From: JAICYJ01 sp035695105
Lineage (GTDB): Bacteria > Actinomycetota > Thermoleophilia > Gaiellales > JAICJC01
Length of the DNA stretch: 64,000 bases
Assembly: GCA_035695105.1 (NCBI GenBank)
Contig: DASSEV010000023.1
Coordinates: 12,381-76,380, forward strand
Direction of reading: 5' to 3'
Shown: piece by piece, positions 8,092-15,635 of the stretch
How the letters are laid out: every line of letters begins with the position of its first letter
How positions within the stretch are numbered: position 1 is the first letter of the stretch
The notes under the pieces: generated by a model
Told to the model about the DNA's origin: nothing
What the model saw: the letters and a program-made list of their open reading frames with translations, nothing else
Database searches by the model: none
Made by a program: the position numbers and the translations under genes

Positions 8092-8994
8092 CTAGGCGGC
8101 CGGAGACCGCTGCGCCGCCGCCTGCACCCGCGCGCCGCGGGTGAGGTAGAGGGCGCCGATGGCGACCACCACGACCGCACCGACGACGTACCACATCGGA
8201 GCGGCATCGAGCGTCTTCAGGCCGGAAGCGCCGAGCACGATGGCGATGCCGCCGCGCAGCAGCCGCTCCGGCGCCCGGTGCGTGAAGTGCGACCCGATCA
8301 GGATGCCGGGGATGGAGCCGATCAGGATCGAGGCGACGACGCTGAAGTTCGGCGTGCCGAACGCGATCGTGGCGAGACCCGCAGCGATCGTGACGAGCAT
8401 CGCGTGGAACAGGTCGGTGCCGACGACGCGGCGGGCGCTGAGCGGGAAGAGGGTGACCAGAGCGATGCCGAAGAACACGCCGGATCCGACCGAGGTGAGG
8501 CCGAGGATGAAGCCGAAGACGACGCCGATGGCAACGGCGAGGGTCTTGTGATAGCCGGTGAGCTCACCGTCGGTGGGCAGCCGGCCGGCGTCCCAGATGC
8601 CGGGAATCGTGATGAACGTGCGGGCTGCGACGACGATCGCCACCAGGACGAGGATGCCGCCGATCAGGTCGAGCAGCACGGTGTTCACGTCGACCCCGAT
8701 GCGCGGAAAGATCTCGTAGAGGGTGAACACGCCGAGGATCGCCGCGGGAACGCTGCCGGCGCCCATCCACAGGCCCAGCTCGCGGTTCACGTTCTTGAGC
8801 TGGTGATGCCGGGCCGCGCCGAACACCTTTGTGATCGCTGCGTAGATCAGGTCGCTGCCGACGGCCGTGGTCGGCGGGATCCCGAACACGGAGATCAGGA
8901 TCGGCGTCATCAGCGACCCGGCCCCCATCCCCGTCAAGCCCACCAGAATGCCGACGGCGAGCCCGGCTGCGATCATTCCCGCGTTGATGTCCAT
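8092..8994 (-). CDS. TauE/SafE-family sulfite/sulfonate exporter
   Basis: 300 residues, about eight hydrophobic helices in two halves. It begins with the family signature GLAVGILVGLTGMGAGSLMTPIL, and the second repeat has GFILGLTSVGSGVFFGIALVTLF, the paired G-x-G motifs of the TauE/SafE (PF01925) family. Family members export sulfite, sulfoacetate or related C2/C3 sulfonates, though some transport other anions. It lies downstream of the sulfate-activation and phosphosulfolactate genes in the same orientation, separated by about 200 bp that carry a palindrome. Export of sulfite or a sulfonate end product is a reasonable inference. Confidence 0.87.
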   Translation of the reverse strand: MDINAGMIAAGLAVGILVGLTGMGAGSLMTPILISVFGIPPTTAVGSDLIYAAITKVFGAARHHQLKNVNRELGLWMGAGSVPAAILGVFTLYEIFPRIGVDVNTVLLDLIGGILVLVAIVVAARTFITIPGIWDAGRLPTDGELTGYHKTLAVAIGVVFGFILGLTSVGSGVFFGIALVTLFPLSARRVVGTDLFHAMLVTIAAGLATIAFGTPNFSVVASILIGSIPGILIGSHFTHRAPERLLRGGIAIVLGASGLKTLDAAPMWYVVGAVVVVAIGALYLTRGARVQAAAQRSPAA

Positions 8995-9028
8995 GCCCTA
9001 GTGCCCTCCCGTAGAACGCAATTCACGC

Positions 9029-9041
9029 CTAGTCCGACTAG
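9029..9041. promoter_or_regulatory. Palindrome upstream of tauE-like gene
   Basis: CTAGTCCGACTAG is a perfect 6-bp inverted repeat around a central C, 35-47 bp upstream of the TauE/SafE start in an AT-richer patch of the 200-bp gap between it and sat. The place and form fit an operator. Short dyads of this type are used by Rrf2-type sulfur or iron-sulfur regulators, but the regulator here is unknown. The remaining part of the 8995-9194 gap shows nothing else I can support. Confidence 0.4.
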
Positions 9042-9194
9042 TCTAAGCGATTTAGTGGAGAATGCAACCCCAAGTTGCCAGATTCCCGCCACGGTGGATG
9101 CGGAAACAGGAACCGGGGACCCGGTGCCAGCCGCCTGGTGCAGAACCCAAACGAGGGGCCGGACCGGACGGCCCGACCCCTCGCGCACAACCGG

Positions 9195-10364
9195 CTACTG
9201 CTGGCGGTAGGCCTCGATCAGCACCTGGGCGACCTCCGGGCGGGAGAACTCGACCGGCGGCACCTCGCCGTTGCCGAGCATCTCGCGCACCTTGGTGCCC
9301 GAGAGGAAGACATGGTGGTCCGCATCGTGCGGGCACGTCTTGTTGGAGGCCATGTTGCCGCACGTCCTGCAGAAGAACGTGTGGTCGAAGAACATCGGCT
9401 CGATGTCGAGCTCGTGCGACTGGAACTCGTCGAAGATGTGATGCGCGTCGTACGTGCCGTAGTACGACCCCACGCCGGCGTGGTCGCGCCCGACGATGAA
9501 GTGCGAGCAGCCGTAGTTCTTGCGGCAGATCGCGTGCCAGACCGCCTCGCGAGGGCCGGCGTAGCGCATCGCGGCCGGGAACACGCTGAGCAGCGTGCGG
9601 TCGGCCGGGTAGTACTTCTCGAGCAGCACCTGGTAGCAGCGCATCCGCACGTCGGCCGGGATGTCGTCGCCCTTGGTCTTGCCGACCAGCGGGTGCAGCA
9701 GCAGGCCGTCGACGGTCTCCAGCGCGCACTTCTGGATGTACTCGTGCGCCCGGTGCACCGGGTTCCGGGTCTGGAAGCCGACAACCCGCGACCAGCCACG
9801 CTCGGCGAACGCTGCCCGCGTCTCCTTCGGGTCGAGGTGGTGCGACGGGAACGCCGGATCGGGTCGCTTGAAGACCGTCACCGGGCCGCCCACCAGGGTC
9901 GGCCCCTCGGCGTAGATCTGCGCCACGCCGGGGTGCGCGTCCTCGGTGGTGCGATAGGTCTTGGCCGCCTCGTTCTCGCGGTCGACGGTGTAGACCTCCT
10001 CGACATCCAGCACGGCGAGCAGCTCGCCCTCAGCGCTCTCGAGCGCCACGCGGTCGCCGCTCGGGGCCTCGGGCACCGACAGCGTCACGGGGAGCGCCCA
10101 TGGCAGGCCGTTGGCCAGGTGCATCGACTCGACCGATGCGTCGTAGTCCGCCCGGGTCATGAACCCGGTGAGCGGGGACAGCGCGCCCGAGGCGATCATG
10201 TCGAGGTCGGCGGTCTGCTTCTCGCTCATCCGCACACGGGGCAGCGAGGCGGCTTGCTCCGCCAGCGAGGAGGCTTCGTCGCCGGTCACCGTGCGGTCGA
10301 TCAGCTCACCGCCGTGGGGCGCGATGACGCCCTTCCCGGCCTTCGTCGTCGTGGCGTCCACCAT
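9195..10364 (-). CDS. sat: ATP sulfurylase (sulfate adenylyltransferase)
   Basis: 389 residues, ATG at 10364 sharing one base with the stop of cysC (TGATG). Catalyses ATP + sulfate to APS + PPi in the cytoplasm. Visible motifs: GFQTRNPVHRAHEY (the QxRNPxHxxHE ATP/sulfate site), GRDHAGVG, and MRYAGPREAVWHAICRKNYG; these define the monofunctional, homo-oligomeric Sat type, not CysND. A four-Cys cluster (FFCRTCGNMASNKTCP) is the Zn site found in many bacterial Sat proteins. Length is normal. The N-terminal PUA-like domain spans about residues 1-165. It is the last gene of the coupled sulfur operon. Confidence 0.96.
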   Translation of the reverse strand: MVDATTTKAGKGVIAPHGGELIDRTVTGDEASSLAEQAASLPRVRMSEKQTADLDMIASGALSPLTGFMTRADYDASVESMHLANGLPWALPVTLSVPEAPSGDRVALESAEGELLAVLDVEEVYTVDRENEAAKTYRTTEDAHPGVAQIYAEGPTLVGGPVTVFKRPDPAFPSHHLDPKETRAAFAERGWSRVVGFQTRNPVHRAHEYIQKCALETVDGLLLHPLVGKTKGDDIPADVRMRCYQVLLEKYYPADRTLLSVFPAAMRYAGPREAVWHAICRKNYGCSHFIVGRDHAGVGSYYGTYDAHHIFDEFQSHELDIEPMFFDHTFFCRTCGNMASNKTCPHDADHHVFLSGTKVREMLGNGEVPPVEFSRPEVAQVLIEAYRQQ

Positions 10365-10927
10365 CAGGCGACGGCCTCCTCGGCCTCGCGCGCCAGGAAC
10401 CCGAGCTCCTCGAGGCGCTCGATCACGACCTGCGCCGACTGCTCCGGCGTGCGGCCCTCGGTCTCGACCACGATCTCGGGGTCGCTCGGCGGCTCGTAGG
10501 GATCGGAGACGCCCGTGAACTCCTTGATCTCGCCGGCGAACGCCTTCGCGTACAGGCCCTTGACGTCGCGCCGCGCGCACTCGTCCAGGGACGTGGCCAC
10601 GTACACCTCGACGAAGCGGGCGCCGATCATCTCGCGCACGGCGTCGCGCGTCTCGGCATACGGCGAGATCGCGGCCACGATCACGCCGGCGCCGTGCCGC
10701 GTGAGCAGCTTGGAGACGAAGCCGATGCGGAGGATGTTGGTGTCGCGGTCCTCACGCGAGAACCCGAGGCCCTTGCTCAGGTTCGTGCGGACGACGTCGC
10801 CGTCGAGGTGGTCGACGAGGATGCCGCGCCGCTCGAGCTCGGGGCCGACGATCTCGGCGATCGTGCTCTTGCCGGCACCGGACAGTCCGGTGAACCAGAG
10901 GGTGAATCCATGGTTTTCCTGTGGCAC
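10364..10927 (-). CDS. cysC: Adenylylsulfate (APS) kinase
   Basis: 187 residues. The start is taken as GTG 10927, because AAAGGA lies about ten bases upstream and the protein then begins PQENHGFTLWFTGLSGAGKST, as in the family; the longer open frame upstream only shadows cysH. Walker A is GLSGAGKST, with DGDVVR (APS/ATP binding), R-x-x-N-I-L-R-I-G-F and ISPYAETRDAVR. It phosphorylates APS to PAPS. Since the adjacent CysH has the Cys pattern of an APS-using reductase, PAPS here is likely needed for sulfotransfer (see 2019-2990) rather than reduction. The neighbouring sat overlaps by one base. Confidence 0.95.
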   Translation of the reverse strand: MPQENHGFTLWFTGLSGAGKSTIAEIVGPELERRGILVDHLDGDVVRTNLSKGLGFSREDRDTNILRIGFVSKLLTRHGAGVIVAAISPYAETRDAVREMIGARFVEVYVATSLDECARRDVKGLYAKAFAGEIKEFTGVSDPYEPPSDPEIVVETEGRTPEQSAQVVIERLEELGFLAREAEEAVA

Positions 10928-10958
10928 TTGTGGAGATCCTTTCGCAGTAGTACCTTCT

Positions 10959-10974
10959 GGCGCTTTGTAGCGCC
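10959..10974. other. Intercistronic hairpin between cysH and cysC
   Basis: GGCGCT and AGCGCC form a perfect 6-bp stem with a TTGT loop, directly abutting the cysH stop codon on the minus strand. There is no T tract and the downstream gene has a good ribosome-binding site 25 nt on, so it is more likely an RNA-stability or differential-expression element than a terminator. Confidence 0.4.
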
Positions 10975-11679
10975 TCAGCTTCCGTGGAGGCCGCACTCCA
11001 CCTTGCCCGTGCCTCTCCAGCGGCCGGTCCGCTCGTCCGCGCCCTCCTCCACCGCACTGGTGCAGGGGACGCAGCCGATCGACGGGAATCCGTGGTCGTG
11101 CAACGGGTTGTAGGGGATGCCGTGCCTCCAGATGTAGCGCCATACGTCGCGGTTCGTCCAGTCCACCAGCGGCTGCACCTTCACCACGCCGCGGCGCTCA
11201 TCTATCTCGATTTTGCGGGCATTTTCGCGAGTTGTCGACTGGTCCCGCCGAATACCCGTGATCCAGGCGTCCATACCCTCGAGCGCCTGGCGCAGCGGCG
11301 CGACCTTGCGCATCCCGCAGCAGGCGTCCGGATCGCGCTCCCACAGCCTGTCTCCGTGCACGGCCGCCTGCTCCTCGACCGACAGCTCCGGCTCGATCCG
11401 CTCGAACCGGACCGGGTAGCGCTCGATCAGCTTGCGGCGGGTCTCGTAGGTCTCGCGAAAGAGCAGGCCCGTGTCGAACTCGACCACGCGCACGTCCGGC
11501 TCGATCTCGGACAGCATGTGGACGAGCACGGAGCTCTGCTTCTGCCAGGAACACGTCAGCACCAGCCGCGGGTGGAACAGCTCCACCGCGACGCGAAGCA
11601 CGTCCTCGGCGCTCCTGTCCTCGAGGTCGTTCGCGAGGCTCTCGGCCTCGGCCGGGCTGATGGGGAGGATCGTGCTCAC
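10975..11679 (-). CDS. cysH: Adenosine 5'-phosphosulfate reductase, 4Fe-4S type
   Basis: 234 residues from GTG 11679, overlapping the comA stop by 4 nt. Reduces activated sulfate to sulfite with thioredoxin. The Cys pairs CC at 120-121 (DACCGMRKVAPL) and C203/C206 (GCVPCT) are the 4Fe-4S ligands that mark APS reductases as opposed to PAPS reductases; the C-terminal ECGLH (C229) is the catalytic Cys. SWQKQSS is the PP-loop, and TGIRRDQSTTRE the substrate Arg region. Placed between phosphosulfolactate synthase and APS kinase/Sat. No sulfite reductase gene is seen in the window. Confidence 0.95.
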   Translation of the reverse strand: MSTILPISPAEAESLANDLEDRSAEDVLRVAVELFHPRLVLTCSWQKQSSVLVHMLSEIEPDVRVVEFDTGLLFRETYETRRKLIERYPVRFERIEPELSVEEQAAVHGDRLWERDPDACCGMRKVAPLRQALEGMDAWITGIRRDQSTTRENARKIEIDERRGVVKVQPLVDWTNRDVWRYIWRHGIPYNPLHDHGFPSIGCVPCTSAVEEGADERTGRWRGTGKVECGLHGS

Positions 11680-12455
11680 GTGGCGGTGGGGATGTCGCGC
11701 AGCAGCAGATGCGGCATGGTGTCCGAGCGCAGGCCGAGGCGAAGGGTCTCGAGCGGGATCACCTCGTCCGGCGGGATGTTGCCGAGGTTGACCTCGGGCC
11801 CGAGGTGGCGGATGAACCAGGCCTGCTGCTCCTTCTGCGGGGCCTCGAACAGCAGCTGGTCGAGCGGGATCTCGTGGACGATCTCGTCGATCAGGCCGCT
11901 TCGCACCTCGCCGGTGCCGCGGAAGATGCCGGCCGTGCCGGTCTCCCGGGCCTCGGTGATCACCTTCCAGGCGCCCGCCTCCAGCTCCTCGCGGATCCAC
12001 GCCACCCACTGGTAGGGCGCGTAGATCGCGTCCTGATCCTTCGACCCCACCTCCGACAGCACCACGAAGTCCTCGGTCAGCGCGCCGATCAGCTCCTGCT
12101 TGCTCTCCCGCTCCATCCGCAGCGTGCCGTCGCTGACCTCGACGTGCGTGAAGCCGTGGCCCTTGCTCCAGCGCTTGAACTCGTCCACCTTGCCGCGGGC
12201 GACGGCCGCCTCGAGCAGGGTGCCGCCGCACATCACGGGCGTGTCGAACGAGCGGTAGAGCTTCACCTTCTCGGTCAGGTTCTGCGTCACGTAGGAGGTG
12301 CCCCAGCCCAGCTTGACGATGTCGACGTACTCGCCGGCTGTCTCGAACAGCCCGTTCACCTCGGCCAGCGTCATGCCCTTGTCGATCACGTGGGTGAGGC
12401 CGCGCTCGCGCGGCTTCGAGGGGCGCAGCGGGAGTCCCAGGAACTCTTCGACCAT
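11676..12455 (-). CDS. comA: Phosphosulfolactate synthase (ComA family)
   Basis: 259 residues. The family adds sulfite to phosphoenolpyruvate to give (R)-phosphosulfolactate, the first step of coenzyme M synthesis in methanogens and of sulfolactate formation in Bacillus spores (YitD). Seen here: RGLTHVIDKGM, YVDIVKLGWGTSYV (PEP-binding strand of the TIM barrel), VMCGGTLLEAAV, HVEVSDGTL and ITEARETGTAGIF, all family signatures. ATG start at 12455. It overlaps cysH by 4 nt, so the sulfite producer and a sulfite consumer are translationally coupled. No ComB phosphatase, ComC dehydrogenase, ComDE or Xcb genes are visible nearby, so the end product is unknown. Confidence 0.9.
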   Translation of the reverse strand: MVEEFLGLPLRPSKPRERGLTHVIDKGMTLAEVNGLFETAGEYVDIVKLGWGTSYVTQNLTEKVKLYRSFDTPVMCGGTLLEAAVARGKVDEFKRWSKGHGFTHVEVSDGTLRMERESKQELIGALTEDFVVLSEVGSKDQDAIYAPYQWVAWIREELEAGAWKVITEARETGTAGIFRGTGEVRSGLIDEIVHEIPLDQLLFEAPQKEQQAWFIRHLGPEVNLGNIPPDEVIPLETLRLGLRSDTMPHLLLRDIPTAT

Positions 12456-12458
12456 GGC

Positions 12459-13046
12459 TTACAACCTCGAGTAGATGGTTTCTTCGAGCCGCTTGCGCGC
12501 CTCGACCTGGACGTTCTCGTACAGCGACTCGCCGTGGGTGTCCATGCCGACGATCAGGGGGCCGAAGTCCCGCACTCGGAACTTCCAGAGGCACTCCGGC
12601 ATCAGGTCCTCCCACTCGACCTGCTCGATCTCCTCGATCTGCGTCGTCTCGAGGGCAGCCGCCCCGCCAACGATCGCGAGGTAGACGCCGCCGTGCTCGC
12701 GCAGCGGCTCGAGCGCCTCGGGCAGCAGGCCGCCCTTGCCGATGATCGCGCGCGCATGGTGGTCGCGGATGAGGCCCTCGGTGAAGCGGCTCATGCGGGC
12801 GCTGGTGGTGGTGCCGATGCACATCGGCTCGTAGCGGCCCTCGCCGAGCTTGCGGACGTTCGGCGCGGTGTGCAGCAGCGCCGCGCCCTCGAGCGACATG
12901 GGCGGTGGCTGGCCGCGGTCGAAGATGCGGATCTGCGTCGCGTCGCGGATGCCGATGATGTGGCCCTGGATGGTGACGGTGTCGCCGGCGTGGAGCTTGC
13001 GGACGGACGCCTCGTCGGTGGGGAAGGTGATCTCGTGGTGTGCCAT
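12459..13046 (-). CDS. Class I fumarase-type hydro-lyase, beta (C-terminal) subunit
   Basis: 195 residues, ATG 13046. Matches the swivelling C-terminal domain of class I Fe-S hydro-lyases (fumarase A/B, L-tartrate dehydratase beta): LHAGDTVTIQGHIIGIRDATQIRIF, LLHTAPNV, CIGTTTSARMSRFTE and IIGKGGL. In this family the domain supplies substrate-binding residues; the alpha subunit carries the cluster. It lies 3 nt upstream of comA and 14 nt downstream of the alpha subunit. The natural substrate may be fumarate/malate, tartrate or a related 2-hydroxy acid; see the finding on phosphosulfolactate. Confidence 0.9.
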   Translation of the reverse strand: MAHHEITFPTDEASVRKLHAGDTVTIQGHIIGIRDATQIRIFDRGQPPPMSLEGAALLHTAPNVRKLGEGRYEPMCIGTTTSARMSRFTEGLIRDHHARAIIGKGGLLPEALEPLREHGGVYLAIVGGAAALETTQIEEIEQVEWEDLMPECLWKFRVRDFGPLIVGMDTHGESLYENVQVEARKRLEETIYSRL

Positions 13047-13060
13047 TTCCGCTCTCCGCC

Positions 13061-13960
13061 TCAGGCTTCGCGGTCGTAGTCGACAGTGCCGTCGGCGTGG
13101 ATGTGGGCGCTCGCGCGGCGGGCGGCCCAGCACTGGTAGTTCACGGCGACGGGGTTCAGCGTGATGTGCGTGTGGGCCTGCTCGATATGCACCGACAGCA
13201 CGGTCGTGTCGCCGCCGAGCCCCATCGGGCCGATGCCGGTCTCGTTCAGCAGCTCGAACAGCTCGCGCTCGAGCTGGGCCACGTCCGGGTCCGGGTTGAC
13301 GTCGTCGACCGGCCGGGCGATCGCCTCCTTCGCCAGGTGCATCGCGAGGTCGGCCGACCCACCGATGCCCACGCCGACGATGCCGGGCGGGCAGGGTTTG
13401 CCGCCGGCGCCGACGATCGAGTCCAGCACGAACCGCTTGATCGCCGCGACGCCGTCGGCAGGCACGAGCATCTTCAGGAAGCTCATGTTCTCGGAGCCCG
13501 ACCCCTTCGGGATGCACTTCACGTCGAGGCCGTCCCAGTCGGGCACGAACTCCCAGTGGATGTGCGGGATCCGGTGTCCGGTGTTGTCTCCGGTGGCGAC
13601 TCGCGTGAGCGTGTGGACGGTGTTCGACCGCAGCGGATGCTCGAGCGTCGCCCGGCGCGTCCCCTCGCGCAGCGCCTGCTCGATGCGGGCCGGATGCAGC
13701 GGGAAGTGCTCGCCCAGCCGGACGTAGTAGACGGCCAGCCCCGTGTCCTGGCAGACCAGGTTCTTGGTCTCGTCGGCCACCGACACGTTGGTGTTGATGG
13801 TCTCGAGGATGCGCTTGCCGACCTTGTGGGTCTCGCGCTCCATCGCATCCCGAAGGGCGTCGCGCAGGTCCTGGGGGATGTCCTTCAGCGCCCAGACGTA
13901 GAGGTGCGCCGATGCGTCCTCGACGGTCTGCTGCAGATCGGTTGTGATGTCGATGGCCAT
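13061..13960 (-). CDS. Class I fumarase-type hydro-lyase, alpha (Fe-S) subunit
   Basis: 299 residues, ATG 13960. N-terminal domain of class I fumarase/tartrate dehydratase. Cluster Cys candidates lie in NLVCQDTGLAVYYV (residue about 69), GGKPCPPGIVGVGIGG and the C-terminal NYQCWAARRASAHI, matching the three-Cys 4Fe-4S pattern. GSGSENMSFLKML is the substrate-anion loop. Split alpha/beta subunits occur in many anaerobes, archaea and actinomycetes. It sits 11 nt downstream of a fumarate-reductase-like flavoprotein. Catalyses reversible hydration of a 2-enoate dicarboxylate; fumarate is the default assignment. Confidence 0.9.
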   Translation of the reverse strand: MAIDITTDLQQTVEDASAHLYVWALKDIPQDLRDALRDAMERETHKVGKRILETINTNVSVADETKNLVCQDTGLAVYYVRLGEHFPLHPARIEQALREGTRRATLEHPLRSNTVHTLTRVATGDNTGHRIPHIHWEFVPDWDGLDVKCIPKGSGSENMSFLKMLVPADGVAAIKRFVLDSIVGAGGKPCPPGIVGVGIGGSADLAMHLAKEAIARPVDDVNPDPDVAQLERELFELLNETGIGPMGLGGDTTVLSVHIEQAHTHITLNPVAVNYQCWAARRASAHIHADGTVDYDREA

Positions 13961-13971
13961 CGGAAGTCCCT

Positions 13972-15195
13972 TCAGCGTGCGGCGTGTGCGGCCGCGCGCC
14001 CGGCGCGGCGTCCGAATACGGTGCAGTCGAGCAGCGAGTTGCCCATCATGCGGTTGCGGCCGTGCACCCCGCCGGTGATCTCGCCGGCGGCGTACAGGCC
14101 CTCGACGGTGGTGCGGCCGTCGCGGTCGATCACCAGCCCGCCGTTCTGGTAGTGAAGCACGGGGTAGGTGAGGATCGGCTCGGTGAGCGGGTCGACTCCG
14201 GCGTGCCGGTAGCGCCGCAGCATGTAGGGCAGCACCTGGTCGGCCACGTCCGGGTCGATGCGGGTGGTGTCAAGCAGCACCGCCGGGCGGCCGTCCGGCG
14301 TCGTCAGCCCGCGGCCCTCCTCGCACTCCCGCACGATCGCGTCCGCCACCGTGTCCCGCGGTGCCAGCTCGTCGACGAAACGCTCGCCCTCGGCGTTCAC
14401 GAGCAGCGCGCCGTAGCTGCGCGTCGTCTCGGGGATCGAGTATCCCTGGAGCGGAGGCGGCCACGCGCCGCCGTTGGGGTGGTGCTGCAGCGAATCCTTG
14501 TCGCGGGTCTCGGCGCCCAGATCCTCCGCGAGGCGGGCGACCTCACCCGTGGCGCCGGGCTGGTTCGTCGTCAGCACGCCGCGGCGTTGCGCCTCGGCGT
14601 AGCAGCGGCCGCCGGCCGCCAGCACGATTGCGCCGGCGTCGATCGAGCTCCGCTCGCCGTCCTGCTCGACCGTCGCGCGGAAGTGGCCGTTCGGCCGGTC
14701 GAGCGCCACCAGCGGCGTGTGGCCGTGGATCTCGATGCCCTCGGCCGCGAGCGCGCCGCGGAGCGCATGGGCAATCGCGTGGCCCGTGCGGTCGCCGACC
14801 TGCAGCAGCCGCCGGGCCGTCGCCCCGCCGCAGCGCGCGAGGCGGTAGCCGTCGCCCTCCCTCGAGAACTCGACGCCGATCGCCTCCAGCCACGCCACCG
14901 CGTCCGGCGCCTCGCCGGTCAGCACCGAGACCAGCTCCATGTCGGCCGTCTCGTGCGACGAGCGGTAGACGTCCTGGGCGTGCTGCTCGGGTGAGTCGTC
15001 GCCGCCGACGGCGGCCTGGATGCCGCCTTGCGCCTTTCCGGTGTTGCACGACGCGGGCGAGCCCTTCGTGACCACCGTGACGCGCGCTCCGGCCCGCGAC
15101 GCCGCCCATGCAGCGGCCAGGCCGGCGCCGCCGCTGCCGACCACCAGCACATCGGTGCTGCCGGGGAGCTCGCTCATCTGGCCCATCGTACCCAA
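13972..15195 (-). CDS. FrdA/SdhA/NadB-family FAD flavoprotein, stand-alone
   Basis: 407 residues; ATG 15195, with in-frame ATGs at 15186 and 15177 also possible. It has the Rossmann motif LVVGSGGAGLAAAWAA, KAQGGIQAAVGG, the substrate His in LQHHPNGG, catalytic-Arg region LAPRDTVADAI, HYQNGGLVI, and the C-terminal FAD site GLYAAGEITGGVHGRNRMMGNSL. The His that binds FAD covalently in SdhA/FrdA is replaced (ASCNTGKAQGG), so FAD is probably non-covalent as in L-aspartate oxidase and soluble fumarate reductases. No Fe-S or membrane-anchor subunit is adjacent. Candidate roles: aspartate oxidase, soluble fumarate (or other enoate) reductase. At 407 residues it lacks much of the C-terminal domain of full-length NadB. 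Confidence 0.8.
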   Translation of the reverse strand: MGTMGQMSELPGSTDVLVVGSGGAGLAAAWAASRAGARVTVVTKGSPASCNTGKAQGGIQAAVGGDDSPEQHAQDVYRSSHETADMELVSVLTGEAPDAVAWLEAIGVEFSREGDGYRLARCGGATARRLLQVGDRTGHAIAHALRGALAAEGIEIHGHTPLVALDRPNGHFRATVEQDGERSSIDAGAIVLAAGGRCYAEAQRRGVLTTNQPGATGEVARLAEDLGAETRDKDSLQHHPNGGAWPPPLQGYSIPETTRSYGALLVNAEGERFVDELAPRDTVADAIVRECEEGRGLTTPDGRPAVLLDTTRIDPDVADQVLPYMLRRYRHAGVDPLTEPILTYPVLHYQNGGLVIDRDGRTTVEGLYAAGEITGGVHGRNRMMGNSLLDCTVFGRRAGRAAAHAAR

Positions 15196-15201
15196 GAATC
15201 G

Positions 15202-15609
15202 CTAATGTGAAAAATAAGCGTTGCTTATATCAGCGACGTCGTCGGGGTCAGCCGCCTCCGGCTTCCAGGGCAGCACCAGCGGGTCGCCGTCATAGCGCGG
15301 GATGACGTGCACGTGGTAGTGGAAGACGGTCTGCCAGGCCGCGGCGCCGTTCGACTGCATGATCGTGACGCCCTGCGCGCCGAGGCCGGAGACGGCGCGC
15401 CCGGCAATCTGCTTGGCGACGGCCGCGCAGTGCGCGAGGTCGTCGTCGGGGATGTCCGTGATGTCGCGGGCATGGGCTCGGGGGATGACGAGCGCATGGC
15501 CGCGCGTGGCGGGGTAGATGTCCATGATCACGATCGAGCGGTCGTCTTCGTGGATGCGCGTGGAGGGCAGGTCGCCGGCCACGATCCGGCAGAAGATGCA
15601 GTCGTCCAT
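15202..15609 (-). CDS. HIT-family nucleotide hydrolase
   Basis: 135 residues from ATG 15609, giving the family's usual start MDDCIFCRIVAGDLPSTRI. The catalytic histidine triad is H97-Y-H99-V-H101 followed by IPR. The two N-terminal Cys (C4, C7) with later residues form the Zn site of Hint-type proteins. Hydrolyses nucleoside phosphoramidates or adenylates such as AMP-lysine; HIT proteins (Fhit-like) can also split APS, which is interesting next to ATP sulfurylase. The gene ends 6 nt before the flavoprotein start, so it is likely the first gene of the sulfur operon. Its last codons contain a terminator-like hairpin. Confidence 0.92.
   Translation of the reverse strand: MDDCIFCRIVAGDLPSTRIHEDDRSIVIMDIYPATRGHALVIPRAHARDITDIPDDDLAHCAAVAKQIAGRAVSGLGAQGVTIMQSNGAAAWQTVFHYHVHVIPRYDGDPLVLPWKPEAADPDDVADISNAYFSH
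15210..15228 (-). other. Small hairpin plus T run inside the 3' end of the HIT gene
   Basis: On the minus strand ATAAGC and GCTTAT form a 6-bp stem around AAC (15228-15214), followed at once by TTTT. The patch is AT-rich in a GC-rich genome and lies just ahead of the flavoprotein gene, the second gene of the sulfur cluster. It could be a weak terminator or attenuator separating HIT from the rest, or part of an internal promoter. The stem is short, so confidence is low. Confidence 0.35.
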
Positions 15610-15635
15610 GACGCGATCGTAGCTAGCATCGCCCC

